From positions 479,508 to 543,507 of the forward strand of contig SWDI01000001.1 in NCBI GenBank assembly GCA_005116955.1: DNA of 64,000 nucleotides, given 5' to 3'. The stretch comes from Nitrospira sp. Its GTDB lineage: Bacteria > Nitrospirota > Nitrospiria > Nitrospirales > Nitrospiraceae. Positions within the stretch are counted from its first letter, which is position 1, and each line of letters opens with the position of its first letter. Both the position numbers and the translations under genes were made by a program. The notes under the pieces are model-generated. The model made no database searches, was not told the DNA's origin, and was given only the letters and a program-made list of their open reading frames with translations. Of this stretch, positions 36,175 to 45,061 are shown piece after piece.

Positions 36175-36588
36175 ATGGACATTCGCGTCTACTACGAAGA
36201 TACCGACTGCGGCGGGGTCGTCTACTACGCCAATTACCTGAAATATTTTGAACGGGCTCGGACCCACTACCTCGAAGATCGAGGGCTGTCGGTGGCAGGG
36301 CTCATGGCCGAAGGAACGGTGTTTGTCGTCGTGCATGCGGAGGTGCATTATCGGTCGCCTGCCCGCTATGGCGAGACGTTGGTGATCGAGACGGTCGTCC
36401 CCGAGATGACGGCTGCGTCGATCACTTTTACCCACGTGGTCAAGGACAAAGTCAGTGGGCGTGTCGTGGTCGAAGGGTCGGCCAGACTGGCGGCGACGGA
36501 CGGCAATGGCAAGGTGAAGCGCCTGGACAAGGCAACCGTCGCTGCGATACAGTCGGAGGGGTATTCTGCTGAGAGACGTCATGCGTAA
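36175..36588 (+). CDS. ybgC: YbgC/FadM-type acyl-CoA thioesterase
   Basis: A 137-residue hotdog-fold thioesterase with the catalytic Asp motif 'YYEDTDCGGVVYYANYLKYF', specific to the YbgC/4-hydroxybenzoyl-CoA thioesterase group, and 'HAEVHYRSPARYGETLVIE'. Members hydrolyse acyl-CoA, often linked to the Tol-Pal system in Gram-negatives; no tol genes are seen here. ATG 36175 is chosen by family length; the frame opens at 36139. It lies 61 bases after the CARF-HEPN gene. Confidence 0.9.
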   Translation: MDIRVYYEDTDCGGVVYYANYLKYFERARTHYLEDRGLSVAGLMAEGTVFVVVHAEVHYRSPARYGETLVIETVVPEMTAASITFTHVVKDKVSGRVVVEGSARLAATDGNGKVKRLDKATVAAIQSEGYSAERRHA

Positions 36589-36778
36589 TGTGTAGTGTGT
36601 GGAGCTGGCGGCCGTTCGTTGTTTTACGCGAGGGACGAACGACGGTTCATAAACTGCACCCTGTCAGGCAATCGTCCAATAACCAGCGCGGCGCCTGGAT
36701 CTAGCGGCTGTTCTCAGCCAGCGCGTTGTCGCCCATGCCCTGAGTTGTGAGAGCGGCCATCGCAACAAGACGAAAGGA

Positions 36779-37379
36779 GTGTCCCTTATAAGCCTGCAGA
36801 TTTCAGGATATACCTACGGCACCTCGGCGGTCGCGAAGTCGCCGGTGAGCCTTGCGGGTTTCGAGTTGATGCAGCAGAGCGCGTTGTTCGGCGAGGAGGA
36901 CGTGAAGTACTCACGTCTCTCGCACGATGTGGTGAAGGACCAGGTGGAAGTCATTTTGGACGCGTGGTACGGCTTCGTCGGATCCCAGCCGCATCTACTC
37001 CAATCATTTCTCGGTAAAAGTGACGGCAAGCCGCTCGGCGACTACTTGGGTGGGGTGCGCAAGCGATTCGGCCAGTGGATTCTCGACACGGCTCGTGCGG
37101 AACGACCAGAAGTGGCTCGATTATCAACATGAGATCGGCTTGCGTCATCATCGCACGAAGAAGAACCAGACGGACGGCGCGGCGGCGTCAGCGGCAATCG
37201 TGCCGTTTCGCGATCTCTTCGCGCTCATTTTCCCAGTGACCGTTACATTGAAGCCCTTTCTTGCGAAGAAGGGCCACTCGGCCGAGGACGTTGAGAAGAT
37301 GTACGCGGCATGGCTCAAGTCCTGCCTGCTCCAGATCACGCTCTGGAGCCACCCCTACGTCAAAGCCGGCGATTTCTAA
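36779..37379 (+). pseudogene. Protoglobin-domain protein interrupted by a frameshift
   Basis: Two overlapping frames together encode one protoglobin (globin-coupled-sensor-like heme domain). The first, from GTG 36779, reads 'SGYTYGTSAVAKSPVSLAGF' and 'DAWYGFVGSQPHLLQSFLG', then 'GGVRKRFGQWILDT'. After about 37091-37102 the sense continues one base later: 'NDQKWLDYQHEIGLRHHRTK', 'PFRDLFALIFPVTVTLKPFL', ending 'LWSHPYVKAGDF' at 37379. The proximal heme His should lie in 'YQHEIGLRHH'. The junction needs one extra base or two missing ones. It is either a recent pseudogene or a sequencing error; all residues on both sides look conserved. The frameshift-free protein would be about 199 residues with no output domain. 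Confidence 0.8.
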
Positions 37380-37597
37380 TCGGACATTGAGTCGAATTCG
37401 GGGACCTTCTCATCGAGACCGAGTTTGCACTCGGTGCGATCTGGGATGTCCCCGTTTTCTTTCCACGACCATGCGCAGCACGATATTCTCCTGCTGTCGA
37501 TCGCAGGTCTAGCTTGCTACAGGGACCTTCATTGGAAGGAGTCTTCAGGAATTCCTCCTGTCATCGAACAGGAGGAGACGGGGCCAGATTCATCATG

Positions 37598-39325
37598 TCA
37601 GCGATGGGTCACTGTTTGAGTAGAGAAGCCCTGGAGTTTCTTACCGACCTGCGCCTTCGTGTTACCCACAGGGCCACCTGACTCTGACCACTGCGTAATC
37701 ACGATTTCTATTCGCCGGTTCTTACTCCGGCCTTTTTCTGTGTCATTGGCCGCAATCGGTTTGCTGTCGGCGTACCCCATGGCTTTGACTCGATCGGCCT
37801 CAAGCCCTCCGTTGATCAATATTTGAATGGCATGTTCGGCCCGTGTCCGGGAGAGTTCGATGTTATCCCGAAAGCCCTTCCGAGGGTCGCTCCGGAGCGG
37901 CGCGTTGTCGGTATGGCCGGCAACCTCGATGTTCTGGTAGCGAAATCCGTGCAGGACGGCTCCGATCCGTTCGAGCAACGAAGTGCCTCCGAGGGTCACT
38001 GCGGCATCACCGGTGGGGAACAATTCAGCGGTTGCAAACGCAAGGGTCAATTTATTGCCTTGTTGCCTCAACGTCGCACTGCCCTTCTTGAGTTCGGGCT
38101 GTAAGAGGCTGGCGAGACTCTCGCTCATCTTCCCGAGGTCGCTACTTGATATGGCGTCTGCATCATCTGCAAGCGCGGGTGTGGGCGATATCAGATTAGT
38201 CACGGCTAGGTTCTGATCGAGCGATTGTAGAGGAATCACGCTCTTATCTACAACGCTGTCCTCTTGGGCAGGAGCTGGTTCGGCTTGCTTGGACGTAGTG
38301 CGTTCGAGGTCTGCCAGCAATTGCTTCGTGCGTGCGAGTTCCGTGTCTCTTGCCATGAGTTGAGGATTGAGATCTGCCAGCTTTTGCGTGACTTGCTTGA
38401 GGTCGTCCTTGAGCTGCCCTAGTTCTTGCTCTTTCCGCGCTGTCTGCTGTTCAAATTCGGTTGCACGGCGTTTGGTTTGGGCCAGTTCCTGTTCTTTCCC
38501 CGCCATCTGTAGTTCGACTTCAGTGAGGCGACGCTTGGCCTGCGCCAGATCTTGGTCTTTCCCCGATGCCGTCAGTTGCTCTGCTTCGGCTGGGCGGCGT
38601 CTGGCCTGTGCCAGTTCTTGCTCTTTCCGCGCCGTCTGCTGTTCGGCGTCGGCAAAGCGACGTTTAGCCTGCGCCAGCTCTTGCTCCTTCCCTGCCATCT
38701 GTAGTTCGACTTCGGCAATTCGGCGTTTAGTCTGTGTCAGTTCCTGTTCTTTTCCTGCTATCTGTTGTTCGGTGTCGGCTGCACGGCGTTTGGCCTGGGC
38801 CAGCTCCTGTTCTTTCCCTGCCATCTGTAGTTCAACTTCAGTGAGGCGACGCTTGGCCTGCGCCAGGTCCTGCTCTTTCTTTGCTGTCTGTTGTTCGGCG
38901 TCGGCTGCGCGGCGTTTGGCCTGCGTCAATTCTTGCCCTTTCCCTGTCGTCAGCTGTAGTTCGACTTCGGAGACTCGACGTTTGGCCTGGTTGAGCTCCT
39001 CAGTTTGTGACGCAAGATCCTCTCGAAGCTTCTTAGAGTTCTCGTAGGCATTGGATTGCAGGGCGGTGATCTCATTATCTTTGGCATGGAGTTGGATAAC
39101 TAACTCACCGATCCGTCGCTTGGCATTCTCCAGATTGCCGGCAGCGAGTTGTCGCTCGAGCTCATCGATTCTTTGCCTGGCCTGCTGAAGATTGGTTCTC
39201 GTCACGCTCAATTCATCTTGCGGCGACTGGCCAGCTGCATCTCCAACGGCCAGAGAAAACGGCACAACTCCGCAGAACATGGCGAGGGATAGAAGCGTGA
39301 AGGCCGATAATGTTTTGATGATCAT
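37598..39325 (-). CDS. OmpA-family protein with long repetitive coiled coil
   Basis: A 575-residue exported protein. The signal peptide (about 1-26, 'LLSLAMFCGVVPFSLA') is followed by a coiled coil (about 37-345) whose middle part (about 108-301) is built of nine or so 21-residue repeats such as 'GKEQELAQAKRRAADTEQQIA' minus one residue, i.e. three heptads each. A linker (about 350-430) leads to a C-terminal OmpA/MotB peptidoglycan-binding domain (about 433-545: 'IEVAGHTDNAPLRSDPRKGF', 'NIELSRTRAEHAIQILI', 'GYADSKPIAANDTEKGRSKN'). It probably spans the periplasm and holds peptidoglycan at one end. It is monocistronic. Confidence 0.88.
   Translation of the reverse strand: MIIKTLSAFTLLSLAMFCGVVPFSLAVGDAAGQSPQDELSVTRTNLQQARQRIDELERQLAAGNLENAKRRIGELVIQLHAKDNEITALQSNAYENSKKLREDLASQTEELNQAKRRVSEVELQLTTGKGQELTQAKRRAADAEQQTAKKEQDLAQAKRRLTEVELQMAGKEQELAQAKRRAADTEQQIAGKEQELTQTKRRIAEVELQMAGKEQELAQAKRRFADAEQQTARKEQELAQARRRPAEAEQLTASGKDQDLAQAKRRLTEVELQMAGKEQELAQTKRRATEFEQQTARKEQELGQLKDDLKQVTQKLADLNPQLMARDTELARTKQLLADLERTTSKQAEPAPAQEDSVVDKSVIPLQSLDQNLAVTNLISPTPALADDADAISSSDLGKMSESLASLLQPELKKGSATLRQQGNKLTLAFATAELFPTGDAAVTLGGTSLLERIGAVLHGFRYQNIEVAGHTDNAPLRSDPRKGFRDNIELSRTRAEHAIQILINGGLEADRVKAMGYADSKPIAANDTEKGRSKNRRIEIVITQWSESGGPVGNTKAQVGKKLQGFSTQTVTHR
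38423..39004 (-). repeat. Coding tandem repeats of 63 bp (21 residues)
   Basis: About nine degenerate 63-bp units inside the OmpA-family gene. Units alternate between a form with 'TEVELQMAGKEQELAQ' and a form with 'AADAEQQ', giving a 126-bp higher-order period. The plus strand therefore shows a long Ser/Cys-rich open frame that is only a shadow. The identity between units makes slippage or copy-number change likely. Confidence 0.85.
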
Positions 39326-39657
39326 GTCTCACCCACAAGCTGCTAAGGTGCAGTGACCATAAATGAAGTCGCGCTCCATCAACGAATTTCACTAGACTGA
39401 TGTGTTCATGAAATCCGTTCACGAGGCACAGGCGGAAGCGCCTGTGTTGAACTCTCAATCGATGTTGGCGCTTCCCCTCTCCGTAAATGAGGAAACGAAG
39501 AAAGAATCCTATCGTCTTCGTGATTCACTTTGCAACGGGGCTGTGAAGTCCTTCACCTAATGTGATGCATGCTCGTCCATCATCTGTGGGCTGTTGCTAT
39601 ATCAGGAGGCAAGCTCGGACACAGCGGCGAACTGAGTGAGACGAGTCGCTGCCGGCA
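39326..39657. other. Intergenic region with one hairpin
   Basis: A perfect 8-bp inverted repeat CACAGGCG/CGCCTGTG with loop GAAG lies at 39427-39446, without a T-run. It sits inside a 49-codon plus-strand frame starting at ATG 39408 that has no recognisable features. Nothing else is seen. Confidence 0.4.
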
Positions 39658-39984
39658 TTACTCCATTGGGTAAAGCGGATCTTTGCTCGTAGGCCGTTTC
39701 ACTCGTTCGATGAAACTTCCCGAGCACCGATAAGCTTCCTGATTCAAGAATGGGAAAATAAGCATGAGCCAGCTCGATTCCACTTGCACGTCGTCGGGTA
39801 TCAATCGTACGCTTCTCTCGCGCGCGGTCAGCTTCAGATTGAGCAGACAGCCTTCTTGCGTGTACCCACCCGCAGTTACCCGTGCGGATCGATCCAACCC
39901 TCCTGCGGACTTATCCGCGTGGGAAGCGCACCCCGCTAAAAACATTGAAACGACGACAGCAAGCGTTGCGTAAACGCGTTTCAT
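39658..39984 (-). CDS. Small lipoprotein of unknown function
   Basis: A 108-residue protein with a clear lipoprotein signal: charged 'MKR', hydrophobic 'VYATLAVVVSMFLAGC' and lipobox LAGC with C19 as the lipidated residue. The mature part is 89 residues with two further Cys ('EGCLLNLKL', 'YRCSGSFIERVK') that could form a disulfide. No domain is recognised. It is probably at the inner face of the outer membrane. Confidence 0.75.
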   Translation of the reverse strand: MKRVYATLAVVVSMFLAGCASHADKSAGGLDRSARVTAGGYTQEGCLLNLKLTARERSVRLIPDDVQVESSWLMLIFPFLNQEAYRCSGSFIERVKRPTSKDPLYPME

Positions 39985-40622
39985 GACTACCTCAAGAAAT
40001 CTATAAATACCGACGGGATTTGGTGATTGCAGTGAACCTCAAGTCATGAGCTGCGGATTACTTGGTGAGAGCGCATACTCATTGCCACAAAGGTTTGCGC
40101 GTACAGATCACAGGATCGGCTAGATTGTCGGAGAAATACACGAAGGGTGTCAAGAATCGAGCAGAGAGGTCCGAATTTGAAGGCGATTTATCAGGCATCC
40201 CGATGGACCATGAAAGGTCAGGCAAGCCTTCACGCCGTGGTCCCCACCTTTTGTGGATAACCTTGTGAACAAGTCTGTTTCTTTGTCGGACTATGCTTCA
40301 ATGACATGTCCATTTATCAAACTGCTCATTTTTTATGCGTATGTACTCTCTTAGAGTAGCCACTACTAATAGTGGCTCATGCTTATTCTTTGCGATGTTT
40401 TCGCGCATTCCTAGCAATGTGTACTTCGCGGCCAGAAACAAGCCATTCGGGAGTCACTGATCAAATCAATTAGCCTATCGCTATCCACAGCTATGAGAAT
40501 TTCCTGTGGATCGTAGTTGAATTGCTGCGTCTAGAGCGATCTTTCTGATCTGTCAAGAGACAGTCTGAGCAGAATGCCGTCTCGTCGGGGAAGAAGGTAG
40601 CGCAAAATGGCGGGGAGCCGCC
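39985..40622. other. AT-rich intergenic region with DnaA-box-like sites
   Basis: No gene is recognisable in these 638 bases. One site, TTGTGGATAA (40251-40260), is the exact reverse complement of the consensus DnaA box TTATCCACAA. CTATCCACA (40481-40489) differs in one position and CTGTGGATC (40504-40512) in two. Between them lie a TACTCT/AGAGTA inverted repeat (40343-40357) and an AGCCACTA/TAGTGGCT inverted repeat (40358-40377). The sites may be chance, a DnaA-titration locus, or part of an origin. Confidence 0.4.
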
Positions 40623-40799
40623 CTACTTTTTTCGATACACATTGAGCCCGATTTTCTCTTGTCGATCCGGAATGGTCACGTTTCCTTCCGTCGAAGCAAT
40701 GATAATGGTCTTGCCTGTTGAAGAGGGACCGAATTCCTTTGAAAGGTCCACTCTGATCGTCAATACAGACCCTTCGACGCTCATCTCAACATTTTTCAT
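40623..40799 (-). CDS. Conserved 58-residue protein of unknown function
   Basis: A complete short gene, ATG 40799 to TAG 40623. The product begins 'MKNVEMSVEGSVLTIRVDLS', continues 'KEFGPSSTGKTIIIASTEGN' and ends 'GLNVYRKK'. I recall near-identical small proteins in deltaproteobacteria and related groups, so it is probably real and conserved although its role is unknown. The pattern of alternating hydrophobic residues suggests a small beta-sheet fold. An open frame on the opposite strand over the same bases is a shadow. Confidence 0.75.
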   Translation of the reverse strand: MKNVEMSVEGSVLTIRVDLSKEFGPSSTGKTIIIASTEGNVTIPDRQEKIGLNVYRKK

Positions 40800-40966
40800 G
40801 ATCGTACCCTTTCAGTTGCACAAATGGTAGTTCCTTGGTTTTGAACGTCGATCCCTGATGACTCGTTCACGGGATTGACCGCTGGCTGTGTCAGGGCCGA
40901 GCCCGCGATCAGGTTTTGCATGTGGCTCGATTTGAGAATGGACCGTTTCCTCACAAGATCAGGGGG

Positions 40967-41428
40967 CTAGCGAGCCAAGGTCGTGCCAGAGAGTTGCTTG
41001 GCGATGATAGGTAAGTGTTTTTGGGCATCGGCACCTTGAAAGCTAAATGTCAGCACAAAACCCGAACACTGAGTGTACCCGGTGCCGCCAGGGCCTTTGC
41101 CGTTTCGAAAGTCACCGATGACCATATCCCCTCCCGTACACACCGGGAATGCCGTTTTCTTGAACGCCGGGTTCTGCAAGGACATGTCGATGATCTGTTT
41201 GGTCTCCGTCACGGTTTCGCTTTGTAGGTCGATGTGCACGTACATTGACAGCACCTGACCGTTTGGCCATTGCCATGCACATCCTTCACCCGTTCCCATT
41301 CGAGACTGGACCGCAGCCAACTTTGGGGATGAGAGCAGGTTGCAGACTTGAGCGGCCATGGGGCTTCCTGCCTGGACGGGTGATGCCCAGAGTATTCCGC
41401 CGATGGCGATGAAGTGTCTCAGCTTCAG
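40967..41428 (-). CDS. Secreted protein of unknown function with unusual start
   Basis: The readable product is 'LKLRHFIAIGGILWASPVQA' (a signal peptide with an AxA-like cleavage site) followed by about 130 residues with four Cys in the mature part ('VCNLLSS', 'GEGCAWQWP', 'FPVCTGGD', 'YTQCSGF'), suggesting two disulfides and a periplasmic location. No ATG, GTG or TTG begins it cleanly. CTG 41428, preceded by aaagga, is the best site; the frame stays open to an ATG at 41620, but those 64 residues look non-coding. The fold is not recognised. Confidence 0.55.
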   Translation of the reverse strand: MKLRHFIAIGGILWASPVQAGSPMAAQVCNLLSSPKLAAVQSRMGTGEGCAWQWPNGQVLSMYVHIDLQSETVTETKQIIDMSLQNPAFKKTAFPVCTGGDMVIGDFRNGKGPGGTGYTQCSGFVLTFSFQGADAQKHLPIIAKQLSGTTLAR

Positions 41429-41741
41429 TTGTTTTTCCTTTGAAGAGCAACGCCAGCGACAAAGAACAAACGGAGGAATTGTAGCCCCGGCGCTTCGATG
41501 ATTCAATGGTTCGTTCCACGGCCCATCCGGTTGACTAAGGGATTGAGGGGGACTCAGAAACAGTTCAAGGACGCACGAGTTTTGGGGCGTGTCGGATGCT
41601 GAGAGAGCTCGCATCCGCAAGCTCGCCTTCGTCGGCTGCTAAGGGGGACAGATACCGGCTCAATGAGACTTGGATTGCACGACGATACGCCAATTCATTC
41701 CAACCTTTCTTCAACCCCGATCATTTGAACTCTGGACAGAC

Positions 41742-42148
41742 TCATTCGGGGATGCTGGTGCCTGAGCCTCCCACCTCTTTTGGCAGGTCTTTCATCTTCG
41801 CCAGCCCCTCCTGTATGTGCAGCTTCGTCTCCTCATAGTCCACATAGACGCCGGCCCGGTAGAGGAAGTTTGGAATGATTGCCTCATACACGTCGGTGAG
41901 TCCCCACGTAGGATGTTCAGGAGAGATATGGCCTCCATAAGTTGTGCACTATTTGCGAAAACTCAGTGGGTTTTGCTGTACGTGCGGATATTTTCGGCTC
42001 CCTGCGTGATCTGCACCGCGTCGCAAAAGCAGCAGCTGTGGTAAACCTTTCTGGTACTTATAGTGGATCTCTTTGAAGGTGTGCGGGCGTCTGACATATT
42101 AGGGCATCTCATTGCCAGAAGTCTTCGTTCGGGTTGCAGGTGTTGCAC
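41742..42148 (-). pseudogene. Relic of a glutathione-dependent formaldehyde-activating (GFA) family protein
   Basis: Two pieces of minus-strand sense resemble the CENP-V/GFA family. The upstream piece reads 'VYHSCCFCDAVQITQGAENI' (Cys-rich start, ligand-like) and stops near 41963. The downstream piece, in another frame and after a gap, reads 'HISPEHPTWGLTDVYEAIIP' and ends 'LPKEVGGSGTSIPE' at the stop 41742-41744, the characteristic GFA C-terminus. The central Cys-rich region with the remaining zinc ligands is missing. The gene is dead. Confidence 0.6.
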
Positions 42149-42161
42149 TGTAGCCTTGAAT

Positions 42162-42518
42162 TCACACTTTGGGTGACGTTCTGAGGGGATCTGAACGCTG
42201 ATCGCTTTTCAGTTGGGTGATAGGTTCCGTCTTCGCTTGTCGACTAGAACGTGTTGTTGGGCGCGATGTTTGTGACAAGAGCGGAAAACATCTGACGGAT
42301 TCGATGGCAAGATCAATCGCGAGATCGGGCCAATGCAGGCAGGTGGGTGTGCGCTGCTCCACATTCATGAGTTTTCGCACGGAGGCGTCTTGAAACCAGG
42401 GGAATTTTTCAAAAGAAATAAAGAGCTCGTGGTCTCTGGTCGCTAACCAGATTCCGTGCTTGGAGATGTTTAGGACTTCAATTTCTGAAACGTCTTTGCC
42501 TTGGGTACTGAATTTCAT
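42162..42518 (-). CDS. DUF2442-family protein
   Basis: A 118-residue protein. The first 80 residues match the DUF2442 pattern: 'VLNISKHGIWLATRDHELFI', 'FPWFQDASVRKLMNVE' and 'LHWPDLAIDLAIESV'. The last 35 residues are Ser/Thr/Arg-rich and unlike the family, so the original stop may have been lost. DUF2442 genes often lie next to DUF4160 genes in toxin-antitoxin-like pairs (one such pair is at 56876-57437), but no DUF4160 gene is adjacent here. Confidence 0.75.
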   Translation of the reverse strand: MKFSTQGKDVSEIEVLNISKHGIWLATRDHELFISFEKFPWFQDASVRKLMNVEQRTPTCLHWPDLAIDLAIESVRCFPLLSQTSRPTTRSSRQAKTEPITQLKSDQRSDPLRTSPKV

Positions 42519-42590
42519 TTGACTGCTCCCGTATGAACGGGCTCGTTCTTTCCGTGCATGATTAGAGAGATGAGCAACGCAGCTATCGGT

Positions 42591-43184
42591 CTATCCTACT
42601 TTTGAAAAGCCTTCATTCAGAAGAATCTCCGCCACATTCTGTTCATTCACAAACACGTCAGCCAGGAGACGGTTGTAGACATCTCGGCCGCGCGGCTCGA
42701 TCCGTATCGAGCCACTGCGCAAGAGCTCTTCTAACCGCTGTTTGGCGGCTGGCCCCGCCTGCTCATTCATTTCTGGGGTGTCGATGCCGCGAATTCTGAT
42801 GCGCTCGCTTCCGACGCGAATGGTATCTCCATCGATGACACGTACTAATAGCGTGCTCATCAGTCTCACCTCCTGCCTTGATCGAGTGCGAAGCGTAGAG
42901 AGTCGAGACTGTTTGTGCGTAGAGCCGAGTTTGTAGCGTCCTTTTGGGTAGCGCTGTGGTCGGCTGTCCGGCGGACGTCGAGGCCGACGCTGCTTGTAGG
43001 TGGGCAGGCGATCTGAGTCTTGTTCCTGATTCGGTGACGGATACCAGCAGAGATCACATTGTGGTTGTAGAGTCGAACCAAGATCGGAGTTCGATAAACG
43101 ATCAGCATGGGCATTGGGTTCGAAGGGTATGAGAACCCACCAGCCGATGAGTAACCAAGTCGTAATGGGTACAGGCAGTTTCAT
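42591..43184 (-). CDS. Secreted thermonuclease-like (SNase) protein
   Basis: A 197-residue protein: signal peptide ('ITTWLLIGWWVLIPFEPNAH'), a basic low-complexity linker (about 50-105), then a staphylococcal-nuclease domain (about 109-197) with 'LVRVIDGDTIRVGSERIRIR', 'GIDTPEMNEQAGPAAKQRLE' and 'RDVYNRLLADVFVNEQNVAE'. The Asp, Arg and Glu residues of the active site are in place ('RIRGIDTPE', 'GRDVYNR'). It should hydrolyse DNA and RNA in the periplasm or outside the cell. The domain ends soon after the 'LLNEGFSKVG' motif and may lack the last helix. Confidence 0.82.
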   Translation of the reverse strand: MKLPVPITTWLLIGWWVLIPFEPNAHADRLSNSDLGSTLQPQCDLCWYPSPNQEQDSDRLPTYKQRRPRRPPDSRPQRYPKGRYKLGSTHKQSRLSTLRTRSRQEVRLMSTLLVRVIDGDTIRVGSERIRIRGIDTPEMNEQAGPAAKQRLEELLRSGSIRIEPRGRDVYNRLLADVFVNEQNVAEILLNEGFSKVG

Positions 43185-43314
43185 GGAATGTGTGCATATG
43201 CAGGTGTCGCGCCAGACTTGGGTTGATTGACAATGTTCAAAACCGCATGCTGGAATGGGTTTGCATTTTTACGAGATACGAACGACGTTTCACGATTCAC
43301 GGAGGTTGAATGTC

Positions 43315-43545
43315 ATGGATATGATGGGACGGGTGGGGCTGGTTGAAATTCCTATATTGATCGCCCCGGATCAAAAGGCTTGGATGGATCGCATGATTAA
43401 GGAAGGGAAAATCGCCATCCCGCCTGGCGGCACGTTGGAAAAAGGGTCGCTCTATTCGATGTTTATTCGCATGCTGCTCCATAACGCGATGGAGGAACAG
43501 AAGCGGCAAGAGGCATTAGAGGCCGAAGACGAGGATGATGAGTAG
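43315..43545 (+). CDS. Small acidic conserved protein of unknown function
   Basis: A 76-residue protein from ATG 43315 with ggagg 9-13 bases upstream. A central 'IAPDQKAWMDRMIKEGKIAI' and 'SLYSMFIRMLLHNAMEEQKR' look helical; the tail is very acidic (ends in Glu-Asp-Asp-Glu). The frame is open to 43255, but upstream codons look non-coding. No family is recognised. Confidence 0.65.
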   Translation: MDMMGRVGLVEIPILIAPDQKAWMDRMIKEGKIAIPPGGTLEKGSLYSMFIRMLLHNAMEEQKRQEALEAEDEDDE

Positions 43546-43673
43546 AGGGTACTCAGATAGGCCTCAAAGGGAAGAGCTCTTAGGTGTCAGTGCCCTGTAT
43601 CTAAAAAGATAACGATTGTATCCTGGAAGATACGAATGACCGATCTAACTGGACGTCTTTGGCAGGCGTTCAG

Positions 43674-44957
43674 TTAGAGTTTCTTGAAGGCAGTGTGCAC
43701 GGCGCGGAGGGTCTTCTCGATGTCCTGTGTACTGTGGGCAGTGGAGAGAAAGGCAGCCTCGAATTGAGAAGGCGCGAGATAGACACCCTGCTCCAGCATG
43801 TGGTGAAAAAACTGGCCATAGCGCTTCGTGTCTGACTGTTTCGCCGTATTCCAGTCTATAACAGGGCCTGGGGTAAAGAAGGTCGTCAACATCGACCCGA
43901 CTCGGGTCTGCGTCACGGGAATTCCGGCCTTTTTCGCGGCCTCACCGATGCCTTTGGCTAGGGAGGCTGATCGCTCCTCTAGTTTCTTGTAAACCCCTTT
44001 TGTGCGCAACTGCTTGAGTGTCGCCAATCCGGCAGAGACTGCCAGCGGATTGCCGGAGAGCGTACCTGCCTGATAAACCGGTCCAACCGGTGCAATGAGA
44101 TCCATGATCTCTCTTCGTCCGCCATAGGCACCGACGGGCAAGCCTCCTCCGATAATCTTGCCCAGCACTGTCAGATCAGGCGTGATGCCATAGAGTGCCT
44201 GTGCGCCTCCATAACGTACTCGGAATCCTGAGATGACTTCGTCAAAAATCAGCAAGATATTGTGGTCAGCGGTCAGCTGACGCAGCGCCGCGAGGAAGTC
44301 CGGAGCAGGAGGAACGACTCCCATATTCCCTGCGATCGGCTCAACGATGATACAGGCCAGCTGATCACGGTTGGCCTTGATCAGTTGCTGGACCGTACGA
44401 ATATCATTATAGGGAGCGGTGAGCGTGTGTTTGGCAAAGTCATCCGGCACGCCCGGTGAATCCGGAATCCCCAATGTCGCCAGCCCTGACCCAGCTTTGG
44501 CCAATAGATAGTCCCCGTGACCGTGGTAGCATCCCTCGAATTTCATGACCTTGGTTCGCTTAGTGAACCCTCGTGCCACTCGGATCGCGCTCATGACGGC
44601 TTCGGTGCCTGAGCTGACCAGCCGGATCTTTTCCATGGAGGGGAAGGCGCTGCGGATTTCTCTGGCCAGCGACACTTCCGACTCGGTCGGGGCTCCGTAG
44701 CTGGTGCCTCGCCCGGCTGCGCTCTTGATCGCGGTGATTACCGACGAATGGGCATGCCCTAAAATCATCGGTCCCCACGAAAGCACGTAGTCGATATAGA
44801 CGTTGCGGTCTACATCGTAGAGCCGTGATCCCTTGGCGCGTGCGATGAAGCGCGGTTGCCCGCCGACCGAGCGGAAGGCTCGAACGGGGCTATTGACGCC
44901 ACCGGGAATGAGTTGCTGGGCTTCGGTGAAGAGCTTGGTAGAGCGGGATGTTTTCAT
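43674..44957 (-). CDS. hemL: Glutamate-1-semialdehyde 2,1-aminomutase
   Basis: A 427-residue PLP enzyme that converts glutamate 1-semialdehyde to 5-aminolevulinate, the C5 route to heme. Signatures: '[18 protein letters not shown]', '[18 protein letters not shown]', '[19 protein letters not shown]', the PLP-Asp region '[20 protein letters not shown]' and the Schiff-base Lys in '[19 protein letters not shown]'. ATG 44957 gives the usual length; the frame is open to 45047. GATAC/GTATC clusters flank the gene on both sides. Confidence 0.95.
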   Translation of the reverse strand: MKTSRSTKLFTEAQQLIPGGVNSPVRAFRSVGGQPRFIARAKGSRLYDVDRNVYIDYVLSWGPMILGHAHSSVITAIKSAAGRGTSYGAPTESEVSLAREIRSAFPSMEKIRLVSSGTEAVMSAIRVARGFTKRTKVMKFEGCYHGHGDYLLAKAGSGLATLGIPDSPGVPDDFAKHTLTAPYNDIRTVQQLIKANRDQLACIIVEPIAGNMGVVPPAPDFLAALRQLTADHNILLIFDEVISGFRVRYGGAQALYGITPDLTVLGKIIGGGLPVGAYGGRREIMDLIAPVGPVYQAGTLSGNPLAVSAGLATLKQLRTKGVYKKLEERSASLAKGIGEAAKKAGIPVTQTRVGSMLTTFFTPGPVIDWNTAKQSDTKRYGQFFHHMLEQGVYLAPSQFEAAFLSTAHSTQDIEKTLRAVHTAFKKL

Positions 44958-45061
44958 AATGGCGGCGCACCCTATCATGCAGGGCGAGAGCCGGTCAAGA
45001 AACCCATCATTGTGCGATCTGTTCGGAGGGGCGCTGTGAGCGGTCAAAAAATGTCGTAAGA

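Noticed and set aside
38423-39004. Possible CRISPR array because of regular spacing
   Set aside because: The 63-bp period has no unique spacers; the units are continuous coding sequence translating to heptad repeats.
38367-39047. 226-residue Ser/Cys-rich plus-strand frame
   Set aside because: It is the complementary reading of the 63-bp coding repeats of the OmpA-family gene; the repetition keeps the opposite frame open. No start signal or family resemblance.
40642-40830. 62-residue plus-strand frame
   Set aside because: Overlaps the conserved 58-residue minus-strand gene and is not itself protein-like.
41429-41620. 64-residue N-terminal extension of the secreted Cys-rich protein
   Set aside because: Would bury the signal peptide in the middle of the protein and has non-coding composition.
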